From Clostridia bacterium (GTDB lineage Bacteria; Bacillota; Clostridia; Christensenellales; UBA1242), in assembly GCA_028704215.1 (NCBI GenBank), contig JAQVLJ010000046.1, positions 1 through 5,830 on the forward strand: a stretch of DNA of 5,830 bases, in the 5' to 3' direction. The first letter of the stretch is position 1, and the number at the start of each line of letters is the position of its first letter. The notes beneath the pieces are model-generated. The model saw only the letters and a list, made by a program, of their open reading frames with translations, ran no database searches and had not been told where the DNA came from. A program made the position numbers and the translations under genes. Positions 1 through 4,253 of this stretch are shown here, one piece after another.

Positions 1-101
1 TCTATTACAATAGTCAAATTTTCTTTTGCAATATTTTCAAAACCCGAGAACGTATGAAGTACATACCAACGGGCTTCTTTGTCCATATTTTCTAATACCA
101 T
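1..101 (-). CDS. nusG: Transcription termination/antitermination factor NusG, N-terminal part (cut by window edge)
   Basis: The first 33 codons of a minus-strand gene that runs off the left edge. The visible protein begins MVLENMDKEARWYVLHTFSGFE; the WYVLHTFSGFE stretch (residues 12-22) is the hallmark opening strand and loop of the NGN domain of NusG, which binds the RNA polymerase clamp and modulates pausing and termination. The ATG at 101 is chosen because AAGGAG (108-113) lies 6 nt upstream; that ribosome site overlaps the secE stop codon, and the gap between the genes is 10 nt, so translation is probably coupled. A second ATG five codons in has no comparable ribosome site. The secE-nusG order is the usual bacterial one and supports the call. 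The C-terminal KOW domain is outside the window, so intactness cannot be judged. Confidence 0.93.
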   Translation of the reverse strand, partial: MVLENMDKEARWYVLHTFSGFENIAKENLTIVI

Positions 102-111
102 AAATTACTCC

Positions 112-330
112 TTACAGCAAACCTATCAGCATAATATACAACCAACTCAAAAGTCTATCTATTCCAAATAAAACAATGCCTAAAATAAATACGACAGCCA
201 AAACAACACCTGTTTGTTTTGCTACCTTTTTAAAACCGGGCCAACTTACTTTTTTTAATTCAGAACTAGTCTCTTTGATTGCTTTACCAATTTTGCTAGG
301 TTTTTTTACCTTATCTGTTTTTGTAGCCAT
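112..330 (-). CDS. secE: Preprotein translocase subunit SecE
   Basis: A 72-residue protein of the short, single-span SecE type typical of Gram-positive bacteria. SecE clamps the SecY channel in the cytoplasmic membrane and is essential for Sec export. A lysine-rich cytoplasmic N-terminus (1-20) leads into the family motif ELKKVSWPGFKKV (residues 24-36), the amphipathic helix with the conserved Trp-Pro pair, followed by one hydrophobic span (about 41-70). The ATG at 330 is preferred over an in-frame GTG at 336, because the ribosome site AGGAG (336-340) sits 5 nt before the ATG and overlaps the GTG. The gene lies 10 nt after rpmG and 10 nt before nusG, in the classic rpmG-secE-nusG order, and is probably read from the promoter at 529-557. 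Confidence 0.95.
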   Translation of the reverse strand: MATKTDKVKKPSKIGKAIKETSSELKKVSWPGFKKVAKQTGVVLAVVFILGIVLFGIDRLLSWLYIMLIGLL

Positions 331-340
331 AGACACTCCT

Positions 341-490
341 TTATTTTGTTTCTTTGTGTACTGTGTGCTTTTTGCAAAATCTGCAATATTTGGTCAATTC
401 GACTCTATCTGGTGTATTTTTTTTGTTTTTCATACTGTCGTAATTTCTACGTTTACATTCAGTACATTCAAGAGTAATTTTGTCTCTCAT
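341..490 (-). CDS. rpmG: 50S ribosomal protein L33 (zinc-binding type)
   Basis: A 49-residue protein beginning MRDKITLECTECKRRNY and ending in KYCRFCKKHTVHKETK. The two CxxC pairs (Cys9/12 and Cys36/39) mark the zinc-binding (C+) form of L33, a component of the large ribosomal subunit near the E site. The length matches the family (about 49-50 residues). The ATG at 490 has the ribosome site GAGGAG (497-502) 6 nt upstream. It is the first gene of the rpmG-secE-nusG operon; its stop codon is followed at once by the secE ribosome site. A strong promoter ends 38 nt upstream of its start codon. Low-GC Gram-positives often carry a second, zinc-free L33 for zinc starvation; none is visible here. Confidence 0.95.
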   Translation of the reverse strand: MRDKITLECTECKRRNYDSMKNKKNTPDRVELTKYCRFCKKHTVHKETK

Positions 491-502
491 AGTATTCTCC
501 TC

Positions 503-522
503 AAAAAAACACCTTTCGGTGC
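503..522 (-). promoter_or_regulatory. 5'-terminal hairpin plus U-run in the rpmG leader
   Basis: Read on the minus strand, GCACC-GAAA-GGTGT (522 to 509) folds into a 4-bp stem plus one G-U pair capped by a GNRA-type GAAA loop, followed by seven U (509-503) and directly by the rpmG ribosome site (502-497). It resembles a small intrinsic terminator, but the start point predicted from the promoter at 529-557 falls on about base 522, so the hairpin would be the very 5' end of the mRNA. That position suits an mRNA-stabilising 5' hairpin or a translational control element better than a terminator. The hairpin is visible in the sequence; its role is inferred. Confidence 0.5.
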
Positions 523-528
523 AATGTC

Positions 529-557
529 AATATACCACACTAAAATAATGATGTCAA
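529..557 (-). promoter_or_regulatory. Sigma-A-type promoter of the rpmG-secE-nusG operon
   Basis: On the minus strand, TTGACA (557-552) is followed after exactly 17 nt by TATATT (534-529): a perfect -35 box and a five-of-six -10 box. The predicted start is near base 522, giving a leader of about 32 nt to the rpmG ATG. It lies in the 89-nt gap after the surface-protein gene, so the operon need not depend on upstream transcription. Confidence 0.85.
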
Positions 558-579
558 TAAATAACAAAAAGTTTTTATT

Positions 580-1677
580 TTATGCATTATAAGTTATAAG
601 GGCTGAATTATAACCGCACCAATCGTAATCAAAATCTACTGGAATATCAGAATTCTCAAAGTTTATAAAAAGCAAACTAGAACATCCATCAAAAATGTTT
701 GCTCCACCATGGGTACACGACAATGGTATTGTTATGCTTTCCAAAGCGGTACAACTTGAAAAAGCACTTTCATAAATGTGTGTCAAAATACTAGTACTTT
801 CAAATTCTACGGAAACAAGATTAAAGCATTCGTAAAAAGAATACTGGCCAATTGACGCCACTGTGTTGGGAACAAAAATATATTCAACATTTGTGTTATA
901 AAAGGCAAAATCGCTTATACTTGTAATTGTTTCAGGTACGTAAACTTCAGTTTCTTGACCCACAAAACCAACGATTACATTATCGCTCACATTAAAACTT
1001 GTCAGAGGAGTAGATTGTTGCTGAGCCGGTGCACCCAAAGGCTCTTCACCTACAAACAAATTTTTTACATCTGATACTGATAAAACATTTGTGTGAATTG
1101 ATTGTACGGCATCAAAAACAATACTCAAAACAACACTCTCATCGTATTGTAAATAGTTTGATAATTGATCAAGTTGATATGGCATTAAAAAGTTGTTTAG
1201 ATTGAACAAATTGTATGTATTTGTACTTGTTATCGATATTGGAACGGGTGTTTCTGCCGTTGTGGTCAAATAATACCAACCATCATACAAAATGTACTTG
1301 TATCCAGTGGTAAAAAAAGCGGTACTTAACATTGTATTAAAAGCAGAAACATAGCCAGCCATATTTTCATAAGTAGAATCGAACTCCACATTTACACGCA
1401 GATAACAATCCGCACTCGTGCTACTCTTCTTTACGGTAATATTTGAAGACAAAAGTTGGTCATTTGGTTGTTTTCTTGACGATATTGAAATAGAAAAAGG
1501 ATTAGTTCCTGTAACACCACCAATTTCTAACTCCACTTTTCCAAAAGTAATAGATCCATTTCCGTTTTTGGTATCTACAAACCAAGAATAACAAGCACCA
1601 ATACTAACAAAACAGAAAATTGACACAAAAATAAAAACTTTGGTCAGAGATCTCTTCTTGCTGTCAAAACGCAACAT
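580..1677 (-). CDS. Predicted cell-surface protein: SipW-type signal region, camelysin/TasA-like domain, BspA-type leucine-rich repeats
   Basis: A 365-residue predicted exported protein. Residues 1-11 are basic and 12-31 are hydrophobic, running into GACYSWFVDTKNGNGSITFG (27-46). This closely resembles the GxTYAxFxD...N.ItaG signature of SipW-dependent proteins such as TasA and camelysin. Residues 47-205 keep further features of that class: NITVKK with CYLRVNVEF, then YILYDGWYYL, and VVLSIVFDAVQSIHTN. Residues about 226-365 form four or so BspA-type (LRR_5) repeats with phrases such as ITSISDFAFYN, VASIGQYSFYECFNL, IYESAFSSCTALESITIP and NIFDGCSSL. No sortase motif or second membrane span is seen. 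ATG 1677 is 9 nt after GGAG; an in-frame TTG at 1680 is possible. The family and surface location are well supported; the ligand or function is unknown. No SipW peptidase gene is in view. Confidence 0.8.
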   Translation of the reverse strand: MLRFDSKKRSLTKVFIFVSIFCFVSIGACYSWFVDTKNGNGSITFGKVELEIGGVTGTNPFSISISSRKQPNDQLLSSNITVKKSSTSADCYLRVNVEFDSTYENMAGYVSAFNTMLSTAFFTTGYKYILYDGWYYLTTTAETPVPISITSTNTYNLFNLNNFLMPYQLDQLSNYLQYDESVVLSIVFDAVQSIHTNVLSVSDVKNLFVGEEPLGAPAQQQSTPLTSFNVSDNVIVGFVGQETEVYVPETITSISDFAFYNTNVEYIFVPNTVASIGQYSFYECFNLVSVEFESTSILTHIYESAFSSCTALESITIPLSCTHGGANIFDGCSSLLFINFENSDIPVDFDYDWCGYNSALITYNA

Positions 1678-1711
1678 CAAATGTTTCTCCGATTAATCAT
1701 CTGATTTTTTT

Positions 1712-1734
1712 GACGAAAAACAACATTTTTCGAC
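1712..1734 (-). promoter_or_regulatory. Hairpin in the surface-protein gene leader
   Basis: CGAAAAA (minus strand, 1732-1726) pairs with TTTTTCG (1720-1714) around a 5-nt loop; a T-T mismatch and one further G-C pair extend it to 1712-1734. It lies between the predicted promoter and the ribosome site. It is followed on the minus strand by A residues, not U, so it is not a terminator for that strand. It may stabilise or gate the leader; the function is unproven. Confidence 0.4.
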
Positions 1735-1749
1735 CTAAAATTCTCTTTT

Positions 1750-1779
1750 AATATAATATTTTTTTCATGGTTTTGCCAA
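1750..1779 (-). promoter_or_regulatory. Predicted sigma-A-type promoter of the surface-protein gene
   Basis: On the minus strand, TTGGCA (1779-1774) and TATATT (1755-1750) are separated by 18 nt; each box differs from consensus at one base. The predicted start is near 1743, leaving a leader of about 65 nt before the ATG at 1677. The long hairpin terminator after tRNA-Trp just upstream makes an independent promoter necessary. Confidence 0.6.
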
Positions 1780-1900
1780 CAAAAATACTCCGTTTATTTA
1801 CTGTGTTTCTTTTTATTACTTTTCTGTATGTTTTTTTTAAAAATGAGTTATAAATTTATTTATATTATTCGCTGTATTAATTAAATACCATAACGAATAT

Positions 1901-1940
1901 CAAACAAAAAATGCCTATAAAAATAGGACATTTTTTGTTT
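1901..1940 (-). terminator. Rho-independent terminator of tRNA-Trp
   Basis: An almost complete inverted repeat: the arm 1902-1918 pairs with 1923-1940 (17 bp, one bulged base at 1928) around an AAAA/UUUU loop (1919-1922). On the minus strand it begins 4 nt after the tRNA 3' CCA and ends in a U-run (1911-1906) that forms part of the stem. The GC core is short (CCTAT/ATAGG). The symmetry means it could also work on the plus strand, but no plus-strand gene lies upstream. Confidence 0.85.
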
Positions 1941-1944
1941 AAAC

Positions 1945-2020
1945 TGGCAGGTGGGACAGGACTCGAACCTGCAACATACAGTTTTGGAGACTGTGGCTCT
2001 ACCAATTGAACTACCCACCT
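1945..2020 (-). tRNA. tRNA-Trp (anticodon CCA), 3' CCA encoded
   Basis: The minus-strand sequence folds into a full 76-nt cloverleaf: acceptor AGGTGGG/CCCACCT, D stem GTTC/GAGC with GG in the loop, anticodon stem ACAGT/ACTGT with loop CTCCAAA (anticodon CCA), a 5-nt variable loop, T stem GCAGG/CCTGT with loop TTCGAGT, discriminator G73 and an encoded CCA (1947-1945). A1-U72 and G73 are the identity elements known for bacterial tRNA-Trp. It is preceded by its own promoter (2032-2060), with a predicted 5' leader of only about 5 nt, and followed by a hairpin terminator, so it is a single-gene transcript. It is divergent from trpS, whose product charges it. Confidence 0.97.
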
Positions 2021-2031
2021 AAGACTTTTGT

Positions 2032-2060
2032 AGTATATAATATATTTGTATTTCTGTCAA
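2032..2060 (-). promoter_or_regulatory. Sigma-A-type promoter of tRNA-Trp
   Basis: On the minus strand, TTGACA (2060-2055) is followed after 17 nt by TATACT (2037-2032). The predicted start is about base 2025, five bases before the tRNA 5' end. A strong promoter with a minimal leader is typical of stable RNA genes. The upstream region is very A/T-rich and could act as an UP element. Confidence 0.85.
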
Positions 2061-2090
2061 TTAAACATTAATAGATATTTATATGTTCAA
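2061..2090. repeat. Imperfect dyad in the divergent tRNA-Trp/trpS spacer
   Basis: TTAAACAT (2061-2068) and ATGTTCAA (2083-2090) are inverted copies with seven of eight bases matching, separated by 14 nt. The left arm abuts the -35 box of the tRNA-Trp promoter. It could be an operator, but in such A/T-rich DNA chance is a real alternative. Confidence 0.3.
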
Positions 2091-2119
2091 CTAGTTTTTT
2101 AATTAAGCGACGAAATAAT

Positions 2120-2148
2120 TTGACAAACCTTTGTTATGCAAATATAAT
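2120..2148 (+). promoter_or_regulatory. Consensus sigma-A promoter of trpS
   Basis: TTGACA (2120-2125), 17 nt, TATAAT (2143-2148): a perfect consensus promoter. The predicted start is about base 2155, only 11 nt before the trpS ATG and at the edge of its ribosome site. This leaves no room for a T-box or leader-peptide attenuator. Confidence 0.92.
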
Positions 2149-2165
2149 GATAAAAAGGATATATT

Positions 2166-3158
2166 ATGATAAAGACTGTTATTACTGGTATAAAGCCGAC
2201 AGGACATCCACATATTGGCAATTACTTTGGCGCAATAAAGCCTGCTATTGAAATGAGCAAAAAATCTGATTATGCTTGCTTTTACTTTATTGCCGACTAT
2301 CACTCACTTACGACTACACAAGGTGCAAAAGAATTGACCGATTTGAGTTATGAGGTTGCTTGTACTTGGCTTGCATGCGGTTTGGATCCATCAAAAGTTT
2401 TGTTGTACAAACAGTCTGATATCCCAGAAATCTTTGAACTATCATGGATTTTGTCTAATCTTGCTCCAAAAGGTTTGCTCAATCGTGCTCACGCCTACAA
2501 AGCAATGGTAGAAAAAAATAGAGAAGACAAAGTTGATGATGATTTTAATGTCAATATGGGTTTGTTTTGCTATCCCATACTAATGGCTGCTGATATTTTG
2601 ATAATGAACGCTGAATATGTACCTGTAGGACTTGACCAAAAGCAACACGTAGAAATTGCACGTGATATATGCAATTATTTCAACAAAAAATATGGCGAAA
2701 CATTTGTTATGCCCACTGCTATTATTGACAGAAATGTTAGCACTGTTCTAGGTACAGATGGTCGAAAAATGAGCAAAAGTTACAATAATGAAATACCTTT
2801 GTTTTGTGACCGCACCGTATTAGAAAAAAAGATTAGAGGACTCAAAACAGACAGTTCACTACCTAATGAGCCAAAAGATACTAATAGCACAATTTTTGAG
2901 TTTTACAAATTGTTTGCCACTAGGCAACAAGTCGAAATTATGCAGAAAAAATTTGAAGAAGGAATATCTTGGGCTGACGCAAAAAGTGAATTGTTTAGAG
3001 TAATGGACGCCTATATATCACCAATGAGAGAAAAATACAATTATTATATGTCGCACAAGGATGAAGTGGACTCAATAATCTCAGAGGGCTCCAAAAAAGC
3101 ACGTGAACTGGCAAAACTTACAATTACAAAAGTTCGAAATGCAATTGGTGTAGTTTAA
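2166..3158 (+). CDS. trpS: Tryptophanyl-tRNA synthetase (TrpRS)
   Basis: A 330-residue class Ic synthetase that activates tryptophan with ATP and charges tRNA-Trp in the cytoplasm. The nucleotide-binding signatures are intact: HIGN (16-19) in GIKPTGHPHIGNYFGA, and KMSKS (201-205) after GTDGR. AADIL (141-145) and VPVGLDQKQHVEIARD (152-167) are the usual TrpRS core motifs. The full length and both active-site loops indicate a working enzyme. AAGGA (2155-2159) lies 6 nt before ATG 2166. From memory, the ITGIKPTGxPHIGNYFGAIKPAI and QSDIPEIFELSW phrases match the subfamily seen in Pseudomonas better than the Bacillus-type enzyme (SGIQPSGxxTIGNYIGAL). Its tRNA gene lies divergently next door. A terminator follows at 3202-3237. 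Confidence 0.97.
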   Translation: MIKTVITGIKPTGHPHIGNYFGAIKPAIEMSKKSDYACFYFIADYHSLTTTQGAKELTDLSYEVACTWLACGLDPSKVLLYKQSDIPEIFELSWILSNLAPKGLLNRAHAYKAMVEKNREDKVDDDFNVNMGLFCYPILMAADILIMNAEYVPVGLDQKQHVEIARDICNYFNKKYGETFVMPTAIIDRNVSTVLGTDGRKMSKSYNNEIPLFCDRTVLEKKIRGLKTDSSLPNEPKDTNSTIFEFYKLFATRQQVEIMQKKFEEGISWADAKSELFRVMDAYISPMREKYNYYMSHKDEVDSIISEGSKKARELAKLTITKVRNAIGVV

Positions 3159-3201
3159 AAAAATATTTAATTTTTATACCTAGTATTAATATTTTAATAA
3201 T

Positions 3202-3237
3202 AAAAAAACACTATGAAATTATATGCATAGTGTTTTT
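3202..3237. terminator. Bidirectional terminator between trpS and the zinc-ribbon protein gene
   Basis: AAAAACACTATG (3204-3215) pairs perfectly with CATAGTGTTTTT (3226-3237), a 12-bp stem with a 10-nt loop. T-runs lie on the 3' side on both strands (3233-3237 on plus; 3208-3202 read on minus). It separates convergent genes: trpS ends 45 nt to the left and the minus-strand gene ends 9 nt to the right. Confidence 0.92.
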
Positions 3238-3246
3238 AATTTGACT

Positions 3247-3750
3247 TTATAATTTTTTTCCGCATTTTCTGCAAAATTCATCTTTTAAATCATTTTGGGT
3301 ATTGCAATAAGGACACAATTTATTTTCACGGAGATTAAATCCGCATTTGTTGCAATACATTTCATCATCATCAACAATGTCATTGCACTTTGGACATCTG
3401 TCCTCTTTTTTTACATCAAGAATTTTTGTTCCTACACCTGTAATGACAATGGCCAAGCCCGCTTTCAGTACAATGCTGCCAATTGCTAATATAAATCCAC
3501 CCAACATAAACAAAGCCATTCCGATACCTGAAAGATCAAAACTAGACATATCAAATGCACTATCACCAAAAGGTAACGAGAATAAAATAATACCTGTAAT
3601 TATAAATACAATGCCGACAACCAAGCCAATAATTCCATACTTAAGCAACCTTTTCTTTATTTCATTTGCTTTTTGACTGTTTGTAGTTGTGTTTGCATTC
3701 TTTACCATGTCTTGAAGCCAACTTCCAAATCCACCTACATTATTTTTCAT
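3247..3750 (-). CDS. Uncharacterised membrane protein with two C-terminal zinc ribbons
   Basis: A 167-residue protein with no assigned function. A polar N-terminus (1-33) is followed by a hydrophobic span (about 35-60), a short polar loop (61-74), and a second hydrophobic region (about 75-111) long enough for one or two spans. Two rubredoxin-like zinc ribbons follow: Cys119/122 with 133/136, and Cys146/149 with 160/163, in CPKC...CNKCG and CPYC...CRKCG form. This double zinc-ribbon layout is common in Gram-positive membrane proteins of unknown role; the ribbons probably face the cytoplasm. ATG 3750 is chosen because GAGGGG lies 6-7 nt upstream and because a promoter lies at 3777-3805. A longer in-frame start near 3795 would fall between that promoter's boxes. 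It is transcribed alone. Confidence 0.8.
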   Translation of the reverse strand: MKNNVGGFGSWLQDMVKNANTTTNSQKANEIKKRLLKYGIIGLVVGIVFIITGIILFSLPFGDSAFDMSSFDLSGIGMALFMLGGFILAIGSIVLKAGLAIVITGVGTKILDVKKEDRCPKCNDIVDDDEMYCNKCGFNLRENKLCPYCNTQNDLKDEFCRKCGKKL

Positions 3751-3776
3751 TTTTAACCCCTCTCTTTTATGACACC

Positions 3777-3805
3777 ATTTTACAATTATCCACAAAAATT
3801 GTCAA
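3777..3805 (-). promoter_or_regulatory. Sigma-A-type promoter of the zinc-ribbon protein gene
   Basis: On the minus strand, TTGACA (3805-3800), 17 nt, TAAAAT (3782-3777). The predicted start is near 3770, giving a 20-nt leader before ATG 3750. It lies between the HU terminator and the gene. Confidence 0.85.
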
Positions 3806-3849
3806 TATTTAATTTATTTTTTTAATAAATATTCAAAATAATACGAAAT

Positions 3850-3880
3850 AAAAAAACGCAAGAAAATATTGCGTATTTTT
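3850..3880 (-). terminator. Rho-independent terminator after the HU gene
   Basis: On the minus strand, ACGCAA (3874-3869) pairs with TTGCGT (3861-3856) across a 7-nt loop, followed by a U-run (3856-3850) and preceded by an A-run (3880-3876) that can extend the stem past one mismatch. It lies 28 nt after the HU stop codon and before the next promoter on the same strand. Confidence 0.85.
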
Positions 3881-3883
3881 ATA

Positions 3884-3909
3884 GAAAAAATATTATTTAT
3901 TATAATATT
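3884..3909 (-). repeat. A/T-only hairpin overlapping the HU stop codon
   Basis: AATATTAT (3889-3896) and ATAATATT (3902-3909) are perfect 8-bp inverted copies around a 5-nt loop. On the minus strand six U follow (3890-3885). It has no G-C pairs, so it is weaker than the terminator just downstream. It may help termination or protect the 3' end. Confidence 0.4.
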
Positions 3910-4180
3910 ATTTTATACAGGTTTTGAACTTATTACCAGCCTTAAATACTGGAACTTTTTTTGGTTTAGTGTAATAATGCTTTTTGGTTACTGGATTGTA
4001 CATATATTTTGCACCGTATTGTTGGACATACCACTTTCCTAATCCAGACAGACCAATATACTCTCCTTTGTTTAAACCATCTTTGATTACATTCAAAAAT
4101 GCGTTTATTGCATCATTGCATTCTCGCTTTGTTAATTTCGTTTGATTTTTTATTTCGTTGATAATATCTTGTTTATTCAT
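3908..4180 (-). CDS. hup: HU-family DNA-binding protein with an atypical DNA-binding arm
   Basis: A 90-residue protein that aligns without gaps to canonical HU. HU dimers bend and compact DNA in the nucleoid. The helical base (1-40, MNKQDIINEIKNQTKLTKRE) and the turn LSGLGKW (44-50) are standard, as are Pro63 in the NP step that intercalates into DNA and the VPVFKAG end (76-82). The arm differs: the four arginines of Bacillus-type HU (53, 55, 58, 61) are Gln, Tyr, Lys and Tyr, Gly60 is Met, Gly66 is Lys, and tyrosines cluster at 51, 55, 59, 61, 69 and 70. ATG 4180 follows a perfect AGGAGG (4194-4189) at 8 nt. It lies 66 nt downstream of the flippase gene, a linkage common in Clostridia. A specialised paralogue rather than the main HU is possible. 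Confidence 0.9.
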   Translation of the reverse strand: MNKQDIINEIKNQTKLTKRECNDAINAFLNVIKDGLNKGEYIGLSGLGKWYVQQYGAKYMYNPVTKKHYYTKPKKVPVFKAGNKFKTCIK

Positions 4181-4195
4181 AAATTTTGCCTCCTA

Positions 4196-4220
4196 ATCAA
4201 ATAATTGACAATTATTAGAT
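4196..4220. promoter_or_regulatory. 25-nt near-perfect palindrome upstream of the HU gene
   Basis: ATC-A-AATAATTG (4196-4207) and CAATTATT-A-GAT (4209-4220) are inverted around a single central base, with 11 of 12 positions pairing. It ends one base upstream of the AGGAGG ribosome site of the HU gene, in the 66-nt gap where its promoter should lie; the only -10-like string on the minus strand (TAATAA) is inside it. A DNA-bound regulator site fits better than an RNA hairpin, because a 1-nt loop cannot form without melting inner pairs. No clear -35/-10 pair is recognisable here. Confidence 0.5.
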
Positions 4221-4238
4221 ATTTCAAACATGTAACAT

Positions 4239-4253
4239 TGCACAAATTATTTT
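4239..4253 (-). repeat. Motif shared by the upstream regions of the HU and flippase genes (copy 1)
   Basis: TGCACAAATTATTTT on the plus strand here recurs at 5813-5828 with one extra A. Both copies lie upstream of a minus-strand start: about 60 nt before HU (overlapping the flippase stop codon) and about 20 nt before the flippase ATG. Read on the minus strand both contain TTGTGC, which could pass for a weak -35 box. Confidence 0.25.

Noticed and set aside
503..522. Terminator of the surface-protein gene
   Set aside because: The hairpin fits a small terminator, but a strong promoter lies upstream of it and only the ribosome site lies between it and rpmG, so a terminator here would silence an essential operon.
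176..592. Plus-strand open frame of 138 codons
   Set aside because: It is antisense to secE and rpmG, which have clear family signatures and ribosome sites; its composition is just that of the opposite strand.
1650..1677. Lipoprotein signal in the surface protein (IGAC, Cys29)
   Set aside because: The cysteine falls where SipW-type signals have Thr in GxTYAxF, and Gly at -2 fits a lipobox poorly. A lipoprotein cannot be fully excluded.
1867..1898. Nested inverted repeat ATTCG/CGAAT and GTATT/AATAC
   Set aside because: The two arm pairs have unequal spacing, it lies about 90 nt upstream of the predicted -35 box, and such A/T-rich matches are expected by chance.
2103..2303. Minus-strand frame of 66 codons overlapping the trpS start
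   Set aside because: It is antisense to the trpS promoter and HIGN region and has no ribosome site or recognisable motif.
3184..3199. A/T-only hairpin TATTAA-TATT-TTAATA after trpS
   Set aside because: No G-C pairs and no U-run; the strong hairpin at 3202-3237 accounts for termination.
3295..3676. Plus-strand open frames over the zinc-ribbon gene
   Set aside because: They are antisense to a gene with promoter, ribosome site and eight ordered cysteines; neither has a recognisable domain or ribosome site.
3751..3795. Longer N-terminus for the zinc-ribbon protein (start near 3795)
   Set aside because: That start falls between the -35 and -10 boxes of a consensus promoter, whereas ATG 3750 has a ribosome site at proper distance.
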